Shown piece by piece: positions 19,761-31,300 of a stretch of 64,000 bases of DNA. The notes beneath the pieces are model-generated. The model saw nothing but the letters and a program-made list of their open reading frames with translations, made no database searches and was not told the origin of the DNA. Both the position numbers and the translations under genes were made by a program. The first letter of the stretch is position 1, and each line of letters opens with the position of its first letter. Source of the DNA: Notospermus geniculatus (taxonomy: Eukaryota > Nemertea > Pilidiophora > Heteronemertea > Lineidae). The stretch is from the NCBI GenBank assembly GCA_002633025.1, contig NMRB01000123.1:386815-450814 (forward strand), read 5' to 3'.

Positions 19761-22679
19761 ATGACAAATTATCGTTATGAGCGCCCTAATTCGGCGCTGA
19801 TGGGTAGTGGCGATAATTCCGAGTCCAGCATGGACAGCCGATACTCAACCGTTTCTGTCTATGGTACTGACAGGATTGGACGTGGAAGCATGCTTTTCTC
19901 TGGTTAGCAATTCAAATTCAATTTCAATTTTAAATTTTTCTGATGTGATCATGAATGCTGTTTCTTGGCCTAGAGTGAGCCTAGCAGTAGCCAGGCCAGG
20001 GCCGGCCATCAGCGTCTGCAGTGCAGGGATGAGGAAGAGGGGAGGGACCAGCCTGGCTGAGAAGACCCGGACCGAGTCTTGAAATTGAATGATCCCGGGG
20101 TGCCGCTGCCGGAATCTGGAATGGCATTTGGCAATGTCATCACATCACCACCATCCATGGCATGGGGTGGGGGATGTCAAAAATGACAATGGAATGTGCC
20201 AAATCCCAGTCACAGGGACTTGACACAAAAGTACAGCGGTTGTCATCATGTTGTCAGTGAACAATATCCCGGCCCGAGTAACATACATGTATTATGTATC
20301 AATCATAGGTTGCAGTACACAGTTAGCTTTGTATCGGTCCGCATGTGTACCCCATACGATAGTGCGTATTAAAAAGTCGATTTCTTTTGATTGAGATGTG
20401 GCAGGTGTGTAGGCGCAACTGTTATGAGTTTGTCGTCGGTTGCTTGATTTTTGAATAGTAGAAGCAATACTGAATCTGTCAGTATTTGAATATTGTCATA
20501 TCTGTGGATGTGGACAATGTATGACCGTCAGTAAATGGGCCTGTCGTCTAGGCCAGTTCCAGGAGGTGGCTCCCCTGGTGGCAGTTGCAAAAAGCGTGAG
20601 GAATACATTTATGTGGATAGCAGTGAAACGAGCAGGACGACCTATCAAATTTTTTTTACATTTGAAATCTACGACATTTCTGCTAGTTTCATGTGGATTT
20701 TCGCTAAAATCTGGTGTCTAGTTTAAGAAATATTTTCACCCAAACATAGCTTTCATCACCCACGTGTACAGCTCTGGTCCGTTGACAGATCTCCAAGGCA
20801 ACCTACTGATCCTGCCTTTACTCGGAGCTGGATACCTGTCATCCTTCAAGTTTGTCTCCTCCATTAAGATGAAGTTTCGTGCTTTCCAATGATATATAAC
20901 ACTAAGGAGTTCATCTCGAAGAATATTGATTTTTGTCTGTGTGAATGTTGGTGTGACGCAGCAAGTGTTCACCAAAAGGCCCATTGAGACGATCCGGGCT
21001 AACTGTGTACTGCTACCATAGGCCTAGGCCTATAGGCCTACCAGTACTAGTACTAGGCTATCTGTTGTGTTACCCCGGCCCGACCGAGTAGGCCTAACAA
21101 TAACATGTTACTCGGGACGGGGTATTGTTTGTGGGGGTGCTATCCATCAATGATATTTACTGACAACATGACAACCCGTACGCGTCAAGTCCCTGTGATC
21201 CCAGTAGGGCCTAGGGTAGGCCTATCATGAATGAATGGCAATGACCAATGTGTAACTGTAATGCAATCAATGGTCAGCTCACTCAACGCAGGGGCCGGGG
21301 GTCGAAGTACGGGTAGGCCTAAGGCCAAGGGTAACCATGGTAACATGGCCGGGATACCAATGATGGGGATGCCCCGTGCTTAGCTCGCCTAGGCCGATCC
21401 GTCCTTTCTATCCTCCATGTTATTTTTATGACCACCATAGGCCTACATTGTATACTGCACCCCCCCCCCCCATTTGATGAGGCTCCCTACACCAAAGCCA
21501 CATAAAAAAAAATTGGCATTTCTGTCATTATTATTTCATGTGCTGATCTCTTTAGGGCCTGACGGACTTCGACCATATCGCATGGACGTGGAAGATGAGC
21601 ATCGATATGTCGGAATAGGCACCATGTCTCAAGAGGGATCAAGTGAGGTGAACTACCTGTGGAACTCTCCGAAAAGGACACCACACCCACGTCCCAGGTC
21701 TGCGCTGGTTGGAGAAATTGGTTGGGGTGTTTCCTACGAACCAGACTTCAGATCCCTTAGTTCTGGCCACCAGATCAAAGTATGACTGAGTTATTTTCAG
21801 GTTTTTTGGCTTTGAATAAAAGCAAAAATAGATAAGCGCCCTTATCTATTTTTGATAAAAGTCAAAATAGATAAGCGCCCTTATCTATTTTTGATAAAAG
21901 TCAAGTACTCAGTGCCGTAATTAAAGTAGCAAAAATGATGTGTGATTTGTCTCCATCAATGTTGGCTCGTGGTCATCATAGCCTAGACATAATCCAACAA
22001 TTGCAGCAAGTTTACCATTACATTCATTACCAATAGCCAGTGAGTTGGGTCTGGGGTTAGGAGAGCCATTTCATCATCACTTTATCAGATACATTTTGAT
22101 TGCCTACTAACAGGGATTTCATGCAGTACACTGTAAGTGTTACTGTTAATCTTAATTCTGCTCTCTTGTATTTTCTTCAGTTGCGAGATTTCCGCCAAGA
22201 GTGTGAACAGAGAGACACCCACAAGCATTTCAACCAGGACTTAGATGTGTGGTTAGTAATAGTATAAATTCTGGATTTATGCCATAATTTTCATAAGGCT
22301 GATGAACATTAGCTCTTTTTCTTTTTATACAAAATAGTTCATTGTCCAGCTGGGGTGTAGCATGATAGCACTAGTGTAGAGATCATCAGCAGTTACTGTA
22401 CTAACTTATGATGCATCTAGTACCGGTACTTGATTTACCTGTCCTTAGGGTTTTTTAAGGAAGCCTAAATAAGTCTAATGGGGTTGCTCTTGTTGTTTCA
22501 GGTATAAAGGTACAAGAGATATTGCTACTCCTGAAAACAATCCATACTGGATTGGATCTCCAAGTTCAGCAAACCGCTGTCATGGCTGTTCACGAAGACC
22601 TGCTTCATCCTATAATACCCGAAGAACAGAAAAAAGAACATTTGACCAACATTCCACTGTCTCATCAAATTCTCAGTAG
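19761..22679 (+). CDS. SPMIP2: sperm microtubule inner protein 2 (C4orf45 family), copy 2
   Basis: Exons 19761-19902, 21556-21779, 22181-22251 and 22502-22679 join in frame to 204 residues. The protein equals copy 1 except in the N-terminal Ser/Tyr-rich part. There SKSS becomes SESS and two residues (one YR) are missing from SRYRYST. All splice sites and the stop are preserved, so both copies look functional at sequence level. Diagnostic family motifs are unchanged: FSGPDGL, DEHRYVG, VGEIGWGV and SGHQIK. Intron 1 carries a 1-kb foldback element here in place of the small TTAA element of copy 1. Whether this is a true paralogue or the second allele is open. Confidence 0.75.
20210..21197. mobile_element. 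988-bp foldback element, 7-bp target duplication, only in copy 2
   Basis: The ends TCACAGGGACTTGAC and GTCAAGTCCCTGTGA are flanked by ATCCCAG (20203-20209 and 21198-21204). Copy 1 shows the empty site at about 3491. Secondary inverted blocks (GGTTGTCATCATGTTGTCAG and partner) follow. It lies in SPMIP2 intron 1. Confidence 0.75.
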
Positions 22680-23715
22680 ACCAGTCAAGGTAGATGAGTG
22701 AGTGTGAGGGCCGTATGGAGGTCATGGCAGTATGTTTTGTTCTTGTTAGAAACGAAGTCACAGGGCTTGAAAAATTGTCTGGTGCCTTGCCTCTGGTTTG
22801 TGACTTTTCATTTCTTGGTGCCGCGGACTTTTTTGTGGGTGCCCGAATAAGGTGGTTTCAGTTTTTTATGACAGGGGTTTAGTGCCCGGTTGTGCATGTT
22901 CTATTACATGTATGTATATTATTGATTTTTGGTGCCCCAGTCGTCAGACAAGGTGCCTGCAGGCACTCGGGCACCCAGTTTTTCGAGCCCTGAGTCAAAG
23001 GTTAAAGAAGTCCTTTCCTAAGAAGACTTGGAAATCAAATGTGCATGTGTAATAGTATTTCTATCATGTGAATTCTACGGCAATATAATCTCAGTGGTCC
23101 ATGAACCTTCATCCTACAGACATTGCTAGTTTTACAAAGATTTCCTCTGGTATGTACCTACAGGTATAGATTTTCACACTTTCTTTTCCAGGTCACTTTC
23201 CAAGTTGATTGAGGAAGATTTCCTGATGAGTTGCTGTGGTCATGAAAAAGTGTGTCCGTCCACAAGTCACCAGGCTGTGTGTTTAGCTGTCACCAGTTAT
23301 TGATGCTCACAATTGATGAAATTAAAAAGATCAAAAATTTTCCTTTTTGTACATATAATTTGAATCAAATTGCTTCTTTACACTTCTCCACACTTTTTTG
23401 CTCATTTATGTCTTCTGAAATGTACTTTCTGCTTTAAACTTGTGACAGAATCAGGACTACCTATGTTTACTGAATATTGGTAATCAATTCCTTCATTGGT
23501 CTCAGGACATTCCAAAGAAAAAGTGACCACTATATGTGCAGGTTATTGGCTGGTGCGCTTATCTCTGTTGCTCCCCTGCTAGAAGTCACATGACCACATA
23601 CATCCCCGTACACAGAGGTGACATGACCACCTTGTTACTGGCAAGATACTTAACGGCGGATTTGGGAGTTGTCCTATAGGTTTGTTGACTTAATCGGAAA
23701 CCTATTGACTGTTGA

Positions 23716-23983
23716 TACAGTACAGGTCACAATTGACATCCCTAAGACTTCGCGTAAGTTACGAGTAACTTACGCGTAGCTCACGGCTTTGGTTTCGCGA
23801 AACTAACCGCGTAACTAGCCAAAATCTCGTAACTCGCCTCGTAAATCACTGCGTAGCTAGCGAAATTCGCGTAACTCACCTCGTAAGTTACGCTCACATA
23901 GCTCGTGAGTTGTTGCGTAAGTTACGAGTGACTTACGCGGAACTTACGCGAATTTAGGGATGTCAATTGTGACCTGTACTGTA
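23716..23983. mobile_element. TA-flanked MITE with 30-bp TIRs, copy 2
   Basis: This is the counterpart of 7401-7668 with the same termini and the same interior of GTAAGTTACG variants. Confidence 0.8.
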
Positions 23984-24966
23984 CCATGGGAAGATTATAT
24001 TTTGTGATGTACACCAAAGTTTAAAACATAGATTAACTATGGTGATAATGGTGTCAGTCTTACTGTGATAAGTGCTTAGCACTGCCATGACAGTGTTCTA
24101 GCCAGAAATTTTTCCAAAACAGGGTGAGATGACTGCATTTTCTGATGATTTTAAGGCCCTGGATTTTCAAACAGGGTGGGAGTGAAATTCAAACAGGGTG
24201 GTGAAACAGAAAATGCATTGCAAGTTACATTTTTAACAGGGTGGCAAAAATTTGAACAGGGTGGTAAAATGATCTCTGAATTTTGAACAGGGTGGTACAG
24301 CCCTGTGAAACTGGCCTGGTTAGAACACTGCATGATGTTGACCTGTAACAACAGGTGATGGGAATTTCATAGAACTTGGGACTCTTTTGTCTGGACGTGG
24401 CAAAAATTGTAGCTTGACTGGGATATGTGATATCCCAAGGGCTGACAAGTTTTAACTTTGAAATCATTCTGGGCATGAGCTCTGATCATGTGATAACACG
24501 ACAGTTGTGTATAAAAGGGTAGCGTTCACACAAGCAAATGATTACTACAGATCTGAAAATCCAAGTTCTTGCCCAAGACGTTTCTGGCAGAAATATGTCA
24601 AATCCAGACATGGGACTTGCGCCTACATGTAAACTTAGGGTAGAATTTGCACTTTTAAAATTTTTAGTATCAGTACATGCTGAATACAACAACTGTGATA
24701 TTGGCTTGTGCCTAGGGTGTAGTGTTTTGGCTGGATTACTGTCCTTGTGGCAAAGCTGGGCATAATTCTTTACACTTATACATGTAATACACTTGGTATT
24801 CTATCAAACCCATCCTGTTTATTAATCTGTGATATTTTATTGAGAAAGTTTACATTAGATTAGAATCTTACTGACATGCTTTATTCATGTTCTGGGTGCT
24901 TGTATTGTTGTTTAGCAGTGTCTCTTCACACATATCTTCTTGGTTATGATGCGTCTTGTGTTTTTT

Positions 24967-25300
24967 AGCTCACCTGTGAGCTATAGTCGTCATGCGCCGT
25001 CGTCCGTCGTCGTCGTCGGCGTCCGTTAGCAGGGCACGTTTCGTAACCGCTGGGCCTATTGGCACCAAACTTTGTACATATGTGTCACTAGGTGACATGA
25101 CCTCAGACACCAAGTTTCGGTCCGATCTGATTCCTGGCTTGGCCACCAGGGGGATGAACCGAAAACCTTTAAAGTGCAGTTTCGCCTTAACCGTTGATCG
25201 GATCGTCACCAAATTTTTATCGTAGGTACATCTTATGAGGATACACGACATATCCTCCGGGTTTTTGATTTGACGTAATTTTCAAGGTCACAGAGGTCAA
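24967..25300 (+). repeat. GTCGTC-type dispersed repeat, cut by an assembly join
   Basis: It begins AGCTCACCTGTGAGCT, runs through a GTCGTC stretch and the ACGTTTCGTAACCGCTGG block, and ends at GGTCACAGAGGTCAA beside the N at 25301. Copy 1 lacks it at about 8663. Confidence 0.75.
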
Positions 25301-25301
25301 N
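25301..25301. other. single-N contig join
   Basis: One ambiguous base separates a dispersed repeat from sequence that is coding immediately to the right (WDR90 exon). The left half of that exon is missing, so the N marks an assembly junction and not a simple base ambiguity. Confidence 0.75.
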
Positions 25302-28300
25302 CCAAGGAACAAATCATAATCACAAGAGGTGGCCAAAGTGACAAGACAAGGAACATTTCTGCCAAGCATAGCCCACCGATTATTTTGTCAAAGAAGAAGC
25401 CATCATATCAGGTAAATTTCTTATGGAAGACACTGGAATTTTACAGGCAGAGCCCCCAGTTGCATAGAGATCTTCGGTACTTTCCCTGCAGTGCAATAGA
25501 TAAATCTAATGAAAACGAAGAAACTGAACAAACACTCTCCTGACTTTGTACTCGGTTTCTCTTTTTGCGTATAACAGGCCTTTCAATTTATGGTGGCTAG
25601 GCCGTACTAGAAGGCATAGCGAATTTGGTGTGTGCCCAAAATATAACTGGTCAAAACTGTGCCCAAATTAGGGTTAATTGCTCAAATTCAATCTTGTTCC
25701 ACATTACTCTTCCATGAAGTATCCTGGGCAACACTTCGTGCAAGAAACTTGACTTGGTTGCAGCATGATGTCCTCAACAGACTTATAGGTTTTGGGCAGA
25801 AATAGGGCTGAAATCACATCTAAGACATTCTACAATTCTCCAGTTCCTATCAGCGTGAAGAGTGCCCATATTAGTCCAAGAAATATAGTGTCTAACCAAT
25901 TCTGTGTGATTGAAAGGCCTGTATGAATATTGCTAGTCTTGACATGTTCGCCCCACCATGGTATGGACTCCTGGGCCCAAATTTTCAAAGCTGTTTTAAC
26001 GCTAAAATGCATTTTAGTCCAGCACTTGCATGCATATACCGGTAAGCATGCAAATGCTGGACTAAAATGCATTTTAGCGTTAAAACAGCTTTGAAAATTT
26101 GGGCCCAGATGATCCCTCAATAAATTCTTATGCTTTTCAATTCAAAATATTCAAAAAGTTACTCGTTCGACTTTTTTTCAGAGCCTGTTGCCGGACCCAA
26201 TTTTGCAGTTGCGGAGGATTGTTGGCTTTGGAGGAGCAACATTCAGGGAGGTATGACATTTTGACTTTCCAACTACAAATTAGGCTTGTACGTAAATGGC
26301 ATGGAAATGTTCAAGAGAGCTCCAATTTACTGATACACTGTTTCTCGCTTTTTAGGTTCTGTGGACGAGGGATGGCAAGGCTGTGGTGTACCCCTGCCAT
26401 GCTGTGATAGTGAGCATGGATGTCAAAACTGGTTACCAGAGATTCTTCATTGGTCACACAGATAAGGTCGGTGGAATTCCGCTCAGGCTGCTTACATGTA
26501 GGCCTATAGTATTGATCAAGTCGGGACGTGCAGGATGTACTAGCATCATTGTGACATACATGTACTGTGCAGCCTGAACCCATAGCTTAGAAGACCACAA
26601 GAAACACACCAAGGGCCAAATTCACGAAGGGTGTTTAGCGTTATTAGCATTTAAATTCGTAGTTATTCAGGTTAAAGGCCTAGAAAAGCATTGTTTTGCT
26701 GCCTGTACACTTCTTGGTCGGCAGTGTTTACCCCACAGTTAACTTTCCTGTGCCTAACTCCAGGAGGACAAAAGAAAATTTGAACGCTCAAGCAGCCTTG
26801 TTGAGTCATTCAGCTCTTTTCTTTTGTCCTCCTGAACGTAAATGCAGGAATTATAACCATGTGATTATCCTGCGGGTAAACGCCGCCAATCAAGCAGCAT
26901 ACAGGCAACAAAACAAAGTGTTTCTAGCCCTTAAACCTGAATAAGTAAGAATTTAAACGCTGATTAAGCTAAACACCCTTCGTGAATTCGGCCCCAAATG
27001 CCTTGGTAATTACCAATTTGTTAGTGATGTCAAGAACCAATGGAAGATATCTCACTGTATTATCTTTTCAGGTCTCCTGTTTGACCTTCAATGGGAATAT
27101 GTCCCTCTTGGCCTCGGGTCAGACAGGACAACAGAGCGTCGTCCGAGTTTGGGATTTTAAGAGTCGTGAGTGCCTGGCGATGTTTAAGACGCACGTTCAT
27201 TCAGTACACTGCCTGAGCTTCTCCAATAGTGGTACGGTCCTCTGTGGAGTGGGAAAGGATGGCCACGGAAAAAATGTAAGTTGTAAATTGCATTGCTAAC
27301 ATTGTGTAAAGTCCAATTTACACAGTGCAATTTGGACTGATGTCCAAGACAGACGCGATTTTGTTTTATGATTCTGTCGGATCAGAAATTCTGTATACAC
27401 GGTCCGATTTATTCATCTGTCAATACGGACAGACTTATTCTTCGTCAAGCGCGCCAAATACATGACCTCCAATGCAGCTACCTGATTGGCCGAGTTCATG
27501 CGTCCTTCGTCCGACATCAGAAAAAAATAGAACATCCGTCTTGTGCATCCGACGTCACAAAGGCCGTAAAATTTTGCCATTTGTGCAGTTTACACAAACC
27601 GATTTGGACGTACGATCACGTCGGATCCAACAATCGGATGTAATAAAAATCATGTCGTGTAAATTGGCCTTAAAGGTTGAGTGGAGTTGAATTTTGGTGC
27701 ATTAATTCATTTCATCTCGGTTGTTGCCCAAATCTGGTATCCTTGCATATGTGACGGGTCTTCAATTTAAACAGGACTGTCATAAAATGTTGACTTATTT
27801 CAAGGTACATGTATAGGCCTACATGTGGAGTGTTTGAGGAACTTTGAATGTGTCACAAATGATTATTACTTTCACTTCCTCCCAGATGGTTGTCATATGG
27901 AACACGTCAAAAGCCGTGAGGCGTGGTGAAGTGACTGTCATGGCAAAAGCTCACACGGATGTCGACATTGTCCGCATGAAAATTGCCGACTTTGATGACA
28001 CCAGGTAAGCTAGGTTTTCATTCACTTGTATGGGTGATACATAGGTGTACATGTACACTCTTGGTCATAAGTAAATCCGCACCAGATAATAGGGACTTTC
28101 AGCAAGGCTCCGTATCGTCGATCCGTATCACGTATGACGTATGACTTTAATAGAAAATGAAAGCACAATTGTTTTTGCTCGCCACCTCAAGGCCCTTCTC
28201 TTTGCTCGCTACAGCAGACCATCATAGTTTGTACACAGTGTCACCGATCACGTCTCTGTGGATTTTGGCACTTTAAATACCTTTCATTTTCATTTCATTT

Positions 28301-31300
28301 CATTAAGACCGCCACCACCTCAGAAGGTGGCGGTCTTCATTGGTTTCACTGGATCTCTCTCTCTCTCTCCGTCCAATCTGTGGTTTCGGCAGGATAACTC
28401 AAAAAATACGCCACGTATCGCGATGAAACTTTCAGGAGTTGTGGATATGCATGTTACAAGGAAACCTATTGATTTTGGGGGTCATCCACCAACAATGAAC
28501 TGTTTAATTAGATGAAGTGTGTTGTCCTAACGCATTTTACCTTTGCCCATGACGTCAACAACCCATGACGTCGGGCCTAAGAACGCAGCGTCACCACGAC
28601 GTCGAGCATGACGCTGCAGCGTCACTCGCCGCAGCGGGGTTTTCGCTGACGTCATCTCATCTCGGATCAAACTGTGACGCCACGCACACCACGTTTCAGG
28701 TCCTCTGGCCAATCAGAGATCGAAATGAATTTGGTCCGGTGCCATGATGTAGGCCTACCCGTATTTCGCGAAAAATGACACGCACATTTGTCTGAAATCA
28801 ATAACATTTAAATGATCATGACCCGACAAGTTTACCAATTGTGAAATTTAGTAGGCCTAACTTTGAAAACAATAACCCCCTGCTCTTGGCTGCCGCGAAA
28901 CACACAATCGCACTGTAAAGCCATGTACATCTACATCATAAATGTAGGCCTACACTGTAAATGACGCATGTTCAGTCCCAATATCATCAGTTTCCATTGC
29001 CCTAACATATTTACAAAATTCATCAGTGTATTTTCAAAGGCGGTCTTCAAATTGACTCACAGGTCAATTTCTAGTTTCAAAATGCATTAGCTCGATGCGT
29101 CATACATGACACGGATCGACGAAACGGTGCCTTGCTGAAAGTCCCTATTCTTGAATTACTCGATAATTACTCATTATTTTTTCCAAATTTTTGGACAAGT
29201 GAAAGCCACATGCACTGTCTAACACATCCCGTATCAATTTTTCAAATCGACGAACATTCCTGTTTTCCACAGCAGTTCAAAGAGGGCAGGGTGGTTTGGA
29301 GGTTTCACCAACTGAATGTTTTATCAAACTTTTCACCTGCACATCCTTCAGCCTTGGCTTATGAGTATGACCAAGAGTGTACATACATGTAAACAAGGTT
29401 ATCAAACTTCAAAGAACAGAATGACTAGATATGACTAGACATGTGCACCCTTTATTTACAGCATACATTACAGCACTTTTAAAGCATTTGACAACATACA
29501 CATAGTCACAACATATGACGTCAATCATTATTGTTATTATTATTATTAAGTGTATTTATATAGCGCCACTTTAAAATAAAGTGTCAGTGGCATTTTTTTT
29601 ACAATGGCAGTGAAACATAAGTAAAATACAAATAATGAGTAAAACAGGACAACATAACAAGGTGGCATTTTAATACATTACATTTGATCATTTACCTAAA
29701 AGAGTTGATAAAAAGGTGCGTTTTGACACATGACTTAAAATGTTGATAGTTGCCAATAGATCTTATATGGCAAACAAAAGGAGGCGCTGATCATCAACCA
29801 GGTTAAAATGCAAGTGCGCATGCCTTGCGATTGTTGAACGTCATCAGGCGTCGTGCGTCATTCTGACGTTACAAAATATTGCGTCATTCACAATCCACGA
29901 CGTCGATCATTGGCCTGTTGTTTACCTAAAATCGTCAACTTTATGAATTAAATTCATCATGTTCCCGCAGGATTTTTTCTTAAAGCAATAAGATATATAT
30001 TAGCAGTTCTATATTCAATGACAAAAAAGTAAAATTTGAAATTGAGTGCAATGTTTTAGTTATATTTGGCCTAGAAACAGGGTGTGCTATTCAGAATTGG
30101 AAAACAACGTTAGCCTCACTTTCAATGACGCAGTTATGACCTGGCTGTAGTGGTTGTTATTCAGTTTTGCCGGTACCTCATTGTTATTGCGGTATCATAA
30201 ATGTACCACTGCCTGCTATGATGCATCCTCACACCGAGGGTCTTCACAACAGCCCCCTCCTCGCACTTATCTCAGTAGGGGAGGGTTTAACCGTAAATGA
30301 CCCGAGACACTCAGGGTGGCCATGATCGGGTGCACTTATTTACACGTTATGTGTACAACGTACCCTACATACATGTAATGTACAGTCAGTGAACCAAGCT
30401 TTCACAGTTTGGCAGGGGGTGTCAAAACCCGGGTAACAAAATATCCAGTTTGGAATTCTGTGCTATTTCTACCCTGTATACATGTACAACAGGGACGGAT
30501 CCAGGATTTCGGAAAAGAGGGGGCGCACCGTGCTAGATACATTGAAATCTGCGGTCAGTTTCAAAGATTTGCTCCAAATTTCAGAATTTCACGGTCAACT
30601 TTAAAGATTTTTCGGCCGGAAGGGGGACGTGCGCCGGGTGCGCCCCCCCTTGGATCCGCGCCTGTACAATGATGCACATGAACTCTGTCTGCCTGGCTAA
30701 ATTGATGCTGAGTTGATCTTTACCGGTAGATAAAAATATTGAAAATTGCAATTCCTCCCCTCAGGCAAAAAGTCACACCAATGGGGAACCCGCCCTGCAG
30801 TTTATCCTGACAGGTCTGCGCTGCGATTGTACCGAACGACGTCATTGACGTCATTTTAGGTGTTGACGTTGCATCATGAAAAAATTCCCTGTACATTTTT
30901 CTACAGGAAAAATGGCGCAAAAGACGTTACTTTTATCGCCATCCGCAAAATCGTATCTCTTAATTTTAAGAAAAAAAGGAATCAGATTAAATGAAAATTT
31001 CATCTGCTACACGATGATGTAAGTTTTACTGTCAGGCGACCAACACAAATGGTTTATTTTCACGCCGGAAATTAATGGAAATATCGTTAGAAAAAAGAGA
31101 CTTCAGCACAACCGCTCGGAGCGCCACGTCGTGACGTTAGTGTGCGGGTTCCTCATTTTAAAACTAATTGTAATTGTGTGGACGATGTGCACATTCCGAT
31201 GTGTCATCTGAGCTATCTTCCACGACTTCTGGCACTGCCTCGGGCTCTGGTTCGGGTACAACAACTGGCGTCTTCCTTTTGAAGCACTGACATGTGCACA

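Larger units (their letters stand above)
22680..25300. other. downstream flank of SPMIP2 copy 2
   Basis: This matches 6344-8662 closely up to 24966, including the MITEs at about 22755-23000, 23716-23983 and 24089-24333. No gene is seen. From 24967 it turns into the GTCGTC repeat and then hits the single N at 25301. Confidence 0.5.
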
